Of a stretch of DNA of 64,000 bases, positions 1 to 12,400 are shown piece by piece. This DNA comes from Gorsachius magnificus (Eukaryota; Chordata; Aves; Pelecaniformes; Ardeidae). Each line of letters starts with the position of its first letter. Within the stretch, counting starts at the first letter, position 1. Under the pieces are notes generated by a model, which saw only the letters and a program-made list of their open reading frames with translations, ran no database searches and was not told where the DNA came from. The stretch is taken from the NCBI GenBank assembly GCA_034008185.1, contig CM067085.1:78170275-78234274 (forward strand). The letters run 5' to 3'. The position numbers and the translations under genes were made by a program.

Positions 1-467
1 TTGTACTATTTTGTTTGGGAGAATAAAGAGAAAGGCCATACGTGTGATGTACTGAGTATCAAATTCTTAACACACAGCATTAAACTAATTTATCCTCAGC
101 TCTGAAAGTTTGGGGCTGACCTTACTAAGTAATTTTCTACACTTGCATCTGCTTCCCTTACAGCTTACATGGAGAGCAGCAGAGCACAGGCTATGCCCTT
201 TTTGCACCACCAGTCAGCTCAGCTTTTCCAAATGTGGTGAGCGAAGTTAAGACATCATCATTCCTCCAACCTGTCTCACTGTCACCTGCATTGGACATAT
301 ATCACCACACATATGAAGTCAATTCTTGATCCAGTCATTTGTTTGCTGAATTGTGGGGCATGAGGGACAAATGTAAAAGGGTAGCAGACACCATCCTGAG
401 GCAACAGGTTTGATCCCATAAGAACTGTATTACTATTATAGAAAACATAAGAAAGAAGTATGCTTAC

Positions 468-485
468 CTGGGGGTAGGTATGACG
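468..485 (-). CDS. Reeler gene, mini-exon 9 (18-nt micro-exon)
   Basis: 18 nt, phase 0 at both ends, encoding RHTYPQ. The acceptor is TTTGCAG with a T-rich tract and the donor is GTAAGC. It is very short, so it is the least secure member of the series. Confidence 0.5.
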
Positions 486-3400
486 CTGCAAATGAAACAC
501 AGCAAACTAATTATTTTGCACAAGGGCTTGTCCAAACAGAATATTGCAGCATCTTTTGATGCAATACACAATCAAATGTGAAATAAAAATATGGAAAGGA
601 TAGCACAGAACAAACGCATCTTAATCTTCATTCAGGTTAGAACAACATGTTTGATTAGAAACTAGACATTAGAGAAACATACATATCAAATGTTATGTCA
701 TACAAACTCACTTTAACCACCTGAAGGCTAAACTTTCAACTGACTATGAGTTCCAAGTAAGCAGAGTGGAAATTTAATAGTTCAAAAATGAGAATGGAAG
801 TGAATTTACAAGAGAATTGCAATAGAAACAGAATATCAAAACTATTCAGGATCACAGAGGCTGTATGCGTTAAGAGACCTGGAATCTGCAGCTAATCCAG
901 TATCTCTGCAAGTACTAACAGCAAGCACAGGACCACGAGACCTGGGGCTATCTTACTACTGCCTTTCCCTGAAGACAGAGTTGTCTCCATACACCTGGAA
1001 TTACAGAATCACAATATCACAGGATCACAGAATCCCAGAATGGCAAGGGTTGGAAGGGACCTTGGGAGATCATCTAGTCCAACCCTCCTGCCAAAGCAGG
1101 TTCACCTAGAGCAGGTTGCACAGGACATCATCCAGGTGGGCTTTGAATATCTCCAGAGAAGGAGACTCCACAACCCCCCTGGGCAGCCTGTTCCAAGGCT
1201 CTGTCACACTCAAAGTAAAGATGTTCTTCCTCATATTCAACTGAAATATCTTATGCTTCAGTTTGTGCCCATTGCCCCTTGTCCTGTCGCTGGGCACCAC
1301 TGAGAAGAATCTGGCTCTGTCCTCGTGACATCCACCCTTAAGATATTTGTTGATGAGATCTTTCTGACAAATTAAGCATGTAGATATTTGAAAGCTTTTT
1401 GAGTCAAAATTCCAAGCATTGTAGAGAAAAATAGCTTACCACGGGTGGAAAAGGATCGTTGTTGGATACAACCACTACCTATAGAGAAATCAGAGAAAGC
1501 TGTTTACTCATCATAGAGATTGTTTAAATAGTTAAATATGTTAGGAAAACGAAGAATACTGAATTCTCTAAATATACAAAGTCTGATAATAATGCTATGT
1601 GTGATCACTTTTATAAAATACTATTTTTATAAGATTTTTTAATGCATATTATCAAGCAAAGAAGAATATATACATACACATGGCTTACACAAGAGTATAA
1701 GGAGACAAAAAACTTGCTCCCAGTCACACAATGACTCAGCTGTAGATTTAATGTAGATTTACTGCAGGATTTAATGTATTGTACCATATCCACAGGCCTC
1801 TACCATGTGTCTTTTGATCTTTAACTTTCCACCCCAAACTGGAAGATCAATTTCTTTTCTCTTTATTCAGTATTATTCTAAAAAAGGGCTTAATATTGAG
1901 TTCAAAAAAATTAAGCCAAATGCAATAGTAGTATCTTCTGTTTAGGTTTTAATGTTTTCTAATTAGAAGCTTCCCCCCCCCCCCCTTTTTTTTAAAAAAA
2001 CCTGAAACCAGTTCATATTATCTAGTGGTGTAAAAAGGAAGAGGAGAGTTGGTGCTATCCGAAGTAAAGAATTCTAGTATGAAACAGGAGAAGCATTACG
2101 TTTTTAAAACCAAGTTATTAAACAAATTATCAGTATATTTTGAATTCTTAAAACAATGGGAAACTAAAATGAAAAAAAAAACCTGTGAAGACAAGAATGG
2201 GTACACTGTGTGTTTGCTGAACACACCATAGTATCAGCCCTGAGCTTCCTGCAGACTGAACTGAGAGGAAGAGCCCATGTAAATATTACGAGTCAAATTC
2301 AACAGTAGTATGAATTCTATTGATTTCACTTGCTTTTAGTCACACTCATTCTACAGCCCCATCTGAATAATAATTGCATAACCTACATCTGTAAAAGTCC
2401 TGATTACATCACAACCCCTATTGTAACTTTTTAAAAACAAATCCCCATAATCATGTATGAAATTTTATTTTATATACAGTTAAGTCAACTATCAACAACA
2501 GCCACCGCAACACAGCTAGTTAGTATAAAGCATCTCAGAACCAGAGTGATTCAAATAATATGAATCAGTCTGGGTTAAAACCTTGAAAAGTCCTAACTGG
2601 CAAAAGGAACTGTAGTTTTCACTTTGAACTGAAAGGGAGTGCTTACCTTCTTGCTGGAAGTGGAACTGCTTGAAGGCACAGACTGTAAAGAACACAGAAT
2701 CCATTTTTTGCTTAGGTAAGTGTATGGCAGATTAACTACAGCACTATTTTCCACAAGAATGCTACAGCTAAAATCATTTCCCTAAAGTACCAAATAAAAT
2801 AAGGTTCTGAAGTATTAATATATTGGTAATTAATAAATGAACTGAAATATATCAAGCAGTTTATATTTTTTCTACAAACCCCAATTATTTTGCTAGTTTT
2901 ATTCAGCACTGTATAAAAGCTGCAACTGCTTCATCTAACATCAAATTGAAAGTTTGTTTATAACAAAAATAATCTATTGGTAGAAAAATAAAAATCTCTT
3001 CTACCTTCGTCAAAAAAGAAACCAACCCAAACTCCAGAACCTATTCCCTCCCAAACTAAAAAACCTACCATTGAAATATAAACTGGAATAAATGGGATGC
3101 ACCATAAGAATGTAAATGTTTTAAATGAAGCATAAAATAACATGTAGCAAAGTTTTCCATTTCATCAACCCATATGTACAATTGCACAGGCAAAGGCCAC
3201 AAAAAATACTTTTAATTCTTAGTCGCTATCAAAGAAAGCGCTGACTTTTGGAAAATCATAATAAGAGCAACTGGTGTTCATTTACAGACTAAATATCATT
3301 GGGTTTCTGTGCCAAAGAGAAGTAAGTAGCTTCTAACAAAGTTGATATTACAACATAAACTAAACATGTAACTCATCTGTTGAAGCTATTTCCAGATATA

Positions 3401-6400
3401 ATTATTACTTAACCATTTGAAGACAGTCCTCCTTTATCCCCTTCCATGAACTTTATTATTGTTTGGTAAAAGTTGGGCATAACTACTTAGTTTCTGAATA
3501 GCATAGGAAATGGAAAACATGTTGGAAAGCACATAGCTACCTGGCCATAGGTAAGACCACTGCCGGATGAGGATGCACTCTGAAATAAAACCATGGGTCA
3601 GGTATTTATTTATATAATGATTTGTATGCTTCAAATCAAACTGATCTCATGTATACTTAAATAAACCTAGGGCAATAGTAAAGTATACTGAACTTGCTTA
3701 GAGATAACTGAAGTAAAATTTTTCAAACACTCTACTATAGAGCAACATTATTCATATGACTATTACAAATATAGTTTACACTTAAAAATTAAACAAAGAT
3801 AAAATATATTTAGGAATTAATATAACTAATGACTTATTTAAAGTTAAGCATATGATTAAGCAGTTTTTTGGCTAGGGTTTCAGTTCCTAACAGGAATTAG
3901 AGAGTGTGTTGTCTTTCTGATAGATTTTTTTTTCACTTGCTTTTGTGATTTTAAAAATGGAAAATATGTTCAATTTCAAAATAAATCTGTTTTCAGGTGA
4001 AAAGGAAATAAATGAGATTAATTAGTAGAGAAATTTCTATTGTCAAATAATTATTGGATTAATACACAAGGATTGTAAAAAACCCCAAACAATATTGCAC
4101 AATATGCAATATCCAAAGATGATAACAGACTCTAACAGATAAAAAGCATAATGCAGTAAGAATTCTGACATTTTAGTAAGCTAACAAATGATGCACTTAT
4201 AATAGGTAATGAGTAGCCCCTACAACATAAATGATTACACTTTGAGGAAGTGATAATGTAACACCTTTTCATTTTCATTTTTAATCTCAGAATACCTCAG
4301 GCTACCACCATGTTCCTTAATATATTTAGGAAGAATAATACAGCTCTGCAGAAGAGAATGAAATGCAATTTGCAATAGGGAGATGAGTTAAGGAGCATAG
4401 TAGTAGACAATCAGGAAATACATATATAGCCAGCTTACATCTCTACAGGCGTGTTGACTGTATACATTAGCAGCACCTCCCTAAGAAAAAAAAATGAACC
4501 CAGTTATTTCTTTTCTGTAATTGCTTAAGAAGAGGCACACTTCAGACACCCTCAATTCTGACTGATCCATACTTGGCGTATGTAAAGAATAGATGATAAG
4601 GAGAATATTGTACTCCCCCCTATTCATGCATGAACAGCCATGTGTGAATGGAGCTAAGGGCCAGGCACATTAGTCCTTTGTATATTAGTGATTATCTAGT
4701 GGTTCTCAGGAACTGTTTCAAAACAGACACTGTCAAGACATTATTTTAATAGAAATAAATTATAAAGATTTAACATAATGCTTGTAATTGAAACGTATTA
4801 TGTATGTAATACATACATACACATATATGTAAAAATTAGGAAGTGGAAACTGGAAAGAAACAAAAATTAACACCTTCCTGATTCACAGTCAATCAAATAT
4901 AAAATATCAAGGTCCAGCATAAACACTAATAGCTCCTTTATTAAAGTAAATCTCACTTTTTATTATTAATACAAACAACAGTCTCCCCCAAAACTGTAAT
5001 TTTGTTGTTTTTTGCAAAAACCCAATGCACGTTGTGATGAATTTTACATTTTACAAGTACTGATGACACGAATGTTTTACATTTTTGGAAACATTGTCCT
5101 TGTTGGTGCTGAGTCATCTTCATTTTTCTAGCTTGAAGTGGCAACTGATAGTGCTTAGTGATAGAACTACATGACTAGCTTATTTTTGTTTGCTTGCTAT
5201 ACCACAAAAAAACAAGCACAAAACCTGTCATTGACATAGAAAGAGTAAACTTGACTGTTTCATTTACCTTTCAAGTTTTTCCTCATTTTTTTATATTGAG
5301 TAAATGTTTGAACATAGTAACTTTTTGTTAAGAAATAGAAATCTCGTAAATGCTGAAAGGAAACCAAAGTAATTATATATATTTGACATAAATCTGCAAA
5401 TGTTTTAGTCCATGCAATTAGTCCCCACCTTGATAAAAATGCTTCAGCTAAGTTTTTGGTCTATTCAGCACCGCATTAGAGCACTCTTGCATCATTCACC
5501 TATTTCTGGATGCCTGGCTTGACCTGCCTAGGATTCATAACTTCACAGTTATTCCTGCTGCCTGAAAGAGTGGAAAACTGAAATAGCCTTAGGTATTGTA
5601 GATATCTCTGTGATTACTCCTGAGAGGAGGAACAACTCAGAACACATCGATCTATTTGCACCAGTCTTCTCTTGGGTAAAAAGGGAGAATAGACAATTAG
5701 TATAGCGAGTGTCATGTAAGTGTGACAGATCACCCCTTCTAGTCCTTTTTTTCATGGTTCTATAATCTCTATGTTTCTATTTAATTTTTTAACATCTCTG
5801 TCTGCCAACTACTTCATATCTTTGAATAAACTGTAATATTCATGTTCTAGCTCTCTCATTATTTTCTATCTGCAACAGAAACTCCCACGTGAACACTCAC
5901 ATAAATAATGCAACTGAAGGCTAGGAGTTATTACAAATATAGTTATGTTGGGGGCAAAAAAGTAAACATAAGAAAAGTGCTTACAGGGCCACATCCACTC
6001 TTGCTTATTGTGTAGACTACTCCACTCTGAAATAAAAAGAGAAGTCAATTATTTCCATGTAAAAAGGGGGGGGGGGCAGAAAGAAAAAAAAAAGCCCTGC
6101 TGTTTATGGCATGAAAAGCTGTGCAGCTGACAATGTGGATGTGCAGATGTGGGATAAGCAAGTACAGAGCTCACCAGTTCACTGGGAACTGGGTGTAACA
6201 ATTCTAATTTAGTATGAGACATTAGTCATCATCTGCATTTCATATAACTTTGTCATTGGTCACGGAACCTTTCAAAATCTATAAGTTGTTTTACTAAATG
6301 GTGTTTAGTTTAGAAAAATATAATAACTATATAGTTATAGTACTCTTGCTACTTACTAGTGATTATATTTATTCGTGAGTCATCTGGTAATATTCCACTT

Positions 6401-9400
6401 GTTCAATCTCCACTACTTGTAAGTGGAATTACCAGATTCTGAGAAATACCAATTATTTTGATGCATGCTAATAATTTGGTGTCAGTATTACCAGATAATT
6501 CACTAATAAATGTAATCACTAGTAAGTAAGTAAGAATAAGTAAGCTCAGTTCAAGAAACTGGAGACATACTGGAAAGCACCTGACAGTTCAAGTGCTAAT
6601 AGGCACATTATGGTAGTGGAGATAATTAACTAAAAACCAAGTATACATTTCTGTGATTAAAGAAGTGAAAGCGATCAGTGAGATTGCAGGCATACATACC
6701 CCAGAAGTTTTAAAAGGCTAACTAAACTGTGAAATCCCCACATTTTCAACTGCAAATATAATCCAGTGTTAAAAGTGACACACACATTACGCTGGAGCGT
6801 TAATATATGCATGAATATCTGGTGAAGTTTGGAGAAATTTTGCAAGTTTTTGTGCAGAAGACAGTGAAACACAAGTATAATTAGTCCTTTTATTTTGGTT
6901 ATCAAAAAAAAAGAAATAAGAAAAATGCCTAACAATTCAATAATAAGTACAGTTTCATTTTCATTATGCCAGATGTCTCTCAAGCTATGGTTTGAAATAA
7001 ATTGTTTGTGACTGCATTTGCATGCACATGCAGATAGGAGTCCTCTAGGAAGATGGAAGGAATCTTTTTTTTTCCCCAAAAGGGTCAAGTTAATGCTTGA
7101 TAAAAATGCTTAATGTGTGAAGTCAGAGGTGGTGAAGCATCCTGTAAGTAAGAATACTGACAGCAAGGTATTGAGTTCAACAGAGTGTAGGTAGTTGAAC
7201 CTAGTCCAACATACTGAACATCCGGTTAACTGGATGAATAACTCTGGCATTCAGCATTAACCAGCAGAGATGGTATTTCAGTACAGTATTAACTCACCTC
7301 AGTACTCTGTAGTTACAGAATTTTAGTTGTTCAAGGTTACTAAAGGAAAATGTACAGGACATTTACCTGACTTCCTGAATAGCTGCTCTGAGAGGAACCA
7401 GAAGGTCCAACCTGTAAAGAAACCATAACGCTTATTTATTATTTGGCAGAAAATTGATTTTTATATAAACGATTTTCAGGAAAAAAAGTTCTACTTGGTG
7501 GGAACAGGAAGAACACACAAAGTAGTTTTCTGTGACCTCATGCCATGAACTGATACTATTAAAATTATTTCAGATATCTTTAAAGAGGTCTTAAAACTAT
7601 ACCAAACTAGATGGTATAAATTAACATAATTCTGCTGCTTGCACACTGTTTTATCTGGTCTCATACACTTGATGACCATCATTGAGGAGAAGACCTGACT
7701 ATGTAGTCACTAGACACTATGAAATGTAGGGCATATTTGCTGGAGAAAGGAAAGAAGAAAAAGAGGCTTCTTCACTGAGCTGAAAGTGAGTTTTCAGGAA
7801 AAAAAAAATCAAATAGTTGCATTTTATATGTAGATCATGATCTGCAAAAAGCAAAGTTTCAGAGCTGCTGAAATCAGTGATCCTGAAAAGCAAGCAAGCA
7901 CTAGGACTAAAAAGCAAAGGCAGAAAAAAGGAAACTATTAGAATGTTACTCCACATTAGCTAGAGAGAATCTGCAGGAGGAAATGGTAACAAGGCTGACA
8001 ACCATTTAGAAAGTTTGGGATTTTAATCAACCAAGGTACATTGCTAAAAATAAAAATAAATTGAGAGACAAGAGAGAAAAAGATGTGACTAGAAGCCGCT
8101 TTTGACTAGGTCTTGAGATCTTGGGCAATTAGCTGTACATCAATGTCTTTGGAGAAAGAATATTTACCAGGACACATCCGCCTTGTCTTGTGTAAGTTCC
8201 TCCACGCTGTAAGAAAGTACAAGTTCCAGTTACTGATAATTGACTGGTTTATAAATACCAAATCATTTTGAACAGGAAATCAACTGAATTCACATTCATG
8301 GTGTGAGCGAAGAAGTCAAGTGTTTCATTGCTTAAAATACTTTACATTTTGTAACAATCTGATCTGAGAATTGATGTTAACTGATTAAAAATACTTTTAA
8401 GACTGCATACAAAAATGTAAACAAAAATGAGATCTTGCTAGGAAAGTAATTTGAATGGTATGATATAAACTGCATGCCACAAGCATGAAACAACTGGACC
8501 AGTAGGACAGGAAACTGAAGTAACTGAAAATTGGGAACTTAAAGAAAAATTGCTCTTACCTTGTTACATTCTAGTTCTATCATAAGCTGTGAAAAAAAAA
8601 AATGAGGAAACATTTACAAATTATTTACTGGGAAAAAAAGTGCAGCTTATTATAGGAAACAGGAAATACATTTGGTGAAGCAAGGGACAAAAGGCAGGTG
8701 TTCACTGTTGGTTAGATTGCAAGATGACATAAATCAGTGCTGCTACAGTCGAGAACCAATATGGGAGATTTGAACAGACTTTCTTTACTTTAGCTGCCAA
8801 TTGTGTTCAAGGTGTTTCATATAAGCATAATTCTTGGCCAAAAAATAAACAAAGTAATTTCTAAGGATATGCTGCACAGCTGTAGTTCCCAGGGACTGGG
8901 GCAGCAGTTAAGAACAGCACAGTACACCAGAAGTACAGTAGGGTTGTCCTTACGATGAGATTTCTTTCTTTGTCTTTATGCTTTTCCTTTCTTTGTCTTT
9001 ATGCTATGGATTGCTTTGATAACTAGATTATTAGCATCCTTATTTCTGGGGGGTTGTGTGGTGGAAGTAATATTCATTTTAGTTTTTCATCAATTTAGTA
9101 ATAGCATTAGGCAGTTAAATTAAAACTGTTGAAAAATCTAATGTTTTGCCATCTTAGTTATGAATGTGACAGTATATGTCTTGTATCAAGTCAAAGATAT
9201 TTTAATTTATTTTATTAATTTAAATACACTCAAAACATACCTTCCTTTTACTTTTTCCTGTCCCATTAACTGACTCAGAATGTGTAGGTGTGAGAGTTTT
9301 GCTTTGAATTCCAACCCAAAATTTCTCTAGATCTTGAACAACAGTTGCACTGGAAATAAAACAAACAAAAAAATCATTCTTTTTCTATCCAAATATTTCA

Positions 9401-12400
9401 GTATAAAATACTAATAAACTCTCCTCCCTGCCCCCAGCCAAGAAAATCCACTCTATTTTGATTTTAAGGGTATGCGATACAAGTTTGAAAATAAAATAAT
9501 ATTCCAGAACACTTTTCCAGTTACTGTATTATCATCCAACATAATTTTGAAGATAAATAGAATAGAAGCTTAGAAGGTGCAGAAGAGGAATGGACACTAT
9601 TTGAAGAAGCACTGACTCCAGTGGGGAGTATCAGCTCAAATGTCCATAAAAATTGTCACATCTCTTCCCCACTCTGACAATTTATATCTATGATGGTGAA
9701 CCGATTCTCATGTCATTAACTAGTGGAAGAGCCCATGTTTTTAATTTGTGTTCTTCTGCCCCTTTTTGTATTCCTCAAGATTTAATGAAGCAAGGCCAAC
9801 ATGCCCCTGTCATAAATCTACACTTCAAACAGTAAGAAGCTATCAAATATTTTCCAATTACATCAAGCATGCATTTTGTTAGACCAAGTGATATTTTTAC
9901 AAACTTCAGATCTGCAAGAAAAGTAGCATTAAGTGTAGGATAAATTTGTTTTCTTCCATCTTCAGCAGTTACTTCATGGGTTGTAAACTTATTTTTAAGT
10001 TTATCTTACAAGCATTTACATCAAACTGCTATTTTTCCACTGTTCAAAATGAAAAAAAGTTATAATTGAATAGTCTGAACTTCACTTATTCAGGAAACTA
10101 GTTACATTCATATTGTTGCTCTTGTAATTAAAAAGGTCAAAGTGTATTAATGGATCTTTGAGTAATCAGTTTATAACACTGCTTAATTGAATTATTTACA
10201 AATATTAACATCTGTAGGACAGTCGTTACCTTGTATAATTATATCTTGAAATGGAAATCATGTTATTTAATGGACACAGTGGGAAATTATGACAAACTAT
10301 GAAAAAACCACTATTGTGGCAAGACAAGAACATCGGAAACAGCAACACAGATCCATGTCAAAATAATCCATAGAAAGAAAATTTCAAGGAAAATTATTAT
10401 TTACATAAATTGAAGATCTCTAACATCACGTGGAGCAATCCATGTTGTTGTAACTTTCTGCTTCACATCTGAATTTGCATGACCTAGTGATGAATTCTGC
10501 AATTAAAAAGAAATACATAAAATGATATAAGATGCAAAAGTGACTTTTACCTGTATTATTGGGGGAACTGTCTGTATTACAACAGGTAACACTGATGTCC
10601 TCCTAAAAAGTGCCAGGTAGCTTCTACATTAGATTCATATCACATACAGAAGATAAATGTATTTCTTGAGAAAGTCTAAATTTTTAAACTCTGCTGATGA
10701 AATAACTTTGCCATATAAAAATGCTCACTTCTTCTATCAATTCTGATTAAAGTATTTAAAAGGAAACCAAGCTTAATTAAATATTCCAAAGACTGAACAC
10801 ATACCGTCATGTTATGACATTCCAAGACTTTAGTGTTTGGATCTGTAATTTTAAAAGTACCAACAGGAGTATCTCCTTCTAATTCTCGAGCTTGTAGAAT
10901 AAATCCTTTAAAATTAGCATCTTTAAGTGCTTCTAGAGTCACTGTGAAAACAGACATTTTGAGAAATTTAAGTTTCATACATAACTAAAACCTTCAAGTG
11001 TTTAACAACTAATTACCCTCAATCCAAAGCACAAGATTGTATGTCCAGAAATAATTTAAAACCTTTTACAATTTTTTAAAATGTTGGGGTTTATTACAGT
11101 TTTTATTAATTATGAAGAGAATGACAATAAAGGAAAAAGAATAAATTTGGAGACGCATTTCTGTGTAAAGTAACACGAAATATATGACTTACTGACAATT
11201 TAAAAAGTAATTCTGCTCTACCAAATGACTACAACTTTCTTATTAACCTCATTTGCTCCCCATACATACGCAAAATATTGGCCAATGGCCCTGTTGCCCA
11301 AAAGGTTATTTATTTTCTGTCTAATTAGGCCTACAAAGTCAAAATAGCTACAGGAGAAAGAGAATTGCATTTCTTTCTACCTCTGTTTCAAAAGAAAAGA
11401 TTAACTTTTGCCTAAGGCTGTATTGCAACACCTTTTTTTTATTTATGTGTTACAACTCGGAAAAGAGAAGCTAGACAGTTTGGCTCTCATATTCTCTATT
11501 AAATATGAAAAATGAATAATTACAAACTACTCAATTTTACTCAAAATTTGTTATTGAAGGAGCTCAGAAAAAAATGGAAGAGAGCAGTTACATGTTTTGT
11601 GTATATCCCTGTTGAAATTAAATTTCAAGAGGCATAATCAAATTTGTTATGATCTATTATAAACTTGCTCTGCTAATGCCAATATTAAGCACTTTTGCAA
11701 ATAACATCAGAATAAGGGTTTATGCCCTTATGTGCAGTCATTAAAAATAAGGACAGATAAACTGGGAATGACAGAGAAGTCAAGGCAAGGACCAATCATA
11801 CCTTGACAATTTAAAATTTCCAAACACCTGCATAATTAGCCTTCCAATTTGTCATCAACTTTCAGTCCTAAGTCACTAAATTTTCGCAGATCTGTCAGGA
11901 GGGATGACATCCCACACTTGAACGCAGCATTAAACCAAGCACAGATACGAGTGTTGGCACGTGGTGTGCCACAGGTAGAACTACAATATACTCAAGGGCA
12001 ACCTAATGCAGCTCCCTGAGCCCAGGTACTGAGTGCTTACAATCTGAAGCAAGAGAAAAATAGAGCTAAAGCAAGGAAAGCATAGATGGAAAAAAAAGGG
12101 AGAGGGGGAGGGGAATTAAAGAAGAGGGAAGGTTAGTAGCATCTGGGATTCAATATTTTTGGCATGGTAAATCCCATATAACCTCACAGACCAGTCTGCA
12201 TATATTTAAATGCATCCATCATTTTGTTGGCAATAGTGTTTTAAAAATAGCGCTTAATAATCAAACAGCCCTCCCATCCTTGAAGGAGCTATTCACACAT
12301 GTTTTTCCAAGAAGGGCAGCTATAACAGGACTCTGACACTTCTCCATTCTTCTCCCTACATATCACTCTCCATGGAAGCGTATCCATGCTGCTAGGTTCA

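Noticed and set aside
5072..5108. Possible mini-exon encoding HQQGQCFQK on the minus strand
   Set aside because: The span between the candidate acceptor and donor is 28 nt, not a multiple of 3, so it would break the phase-0 series.
6675..6755. Candidate exon between TTTCACAG and GTATGT on the minus strand, in the Reeler gene
   Set aside because: In the required phase 0 it has a stop codon at the third codon.
7298..7306. Possible 9-nt micro-exon (Ser-Thr-Glu) between CTACAG and GTGAGT on the minus strand
   Set aside because: It fits phase 0 like the other mini-exons, but 9 nt with a modest acceptor is too easily found by chance. It would need RNA evidence.
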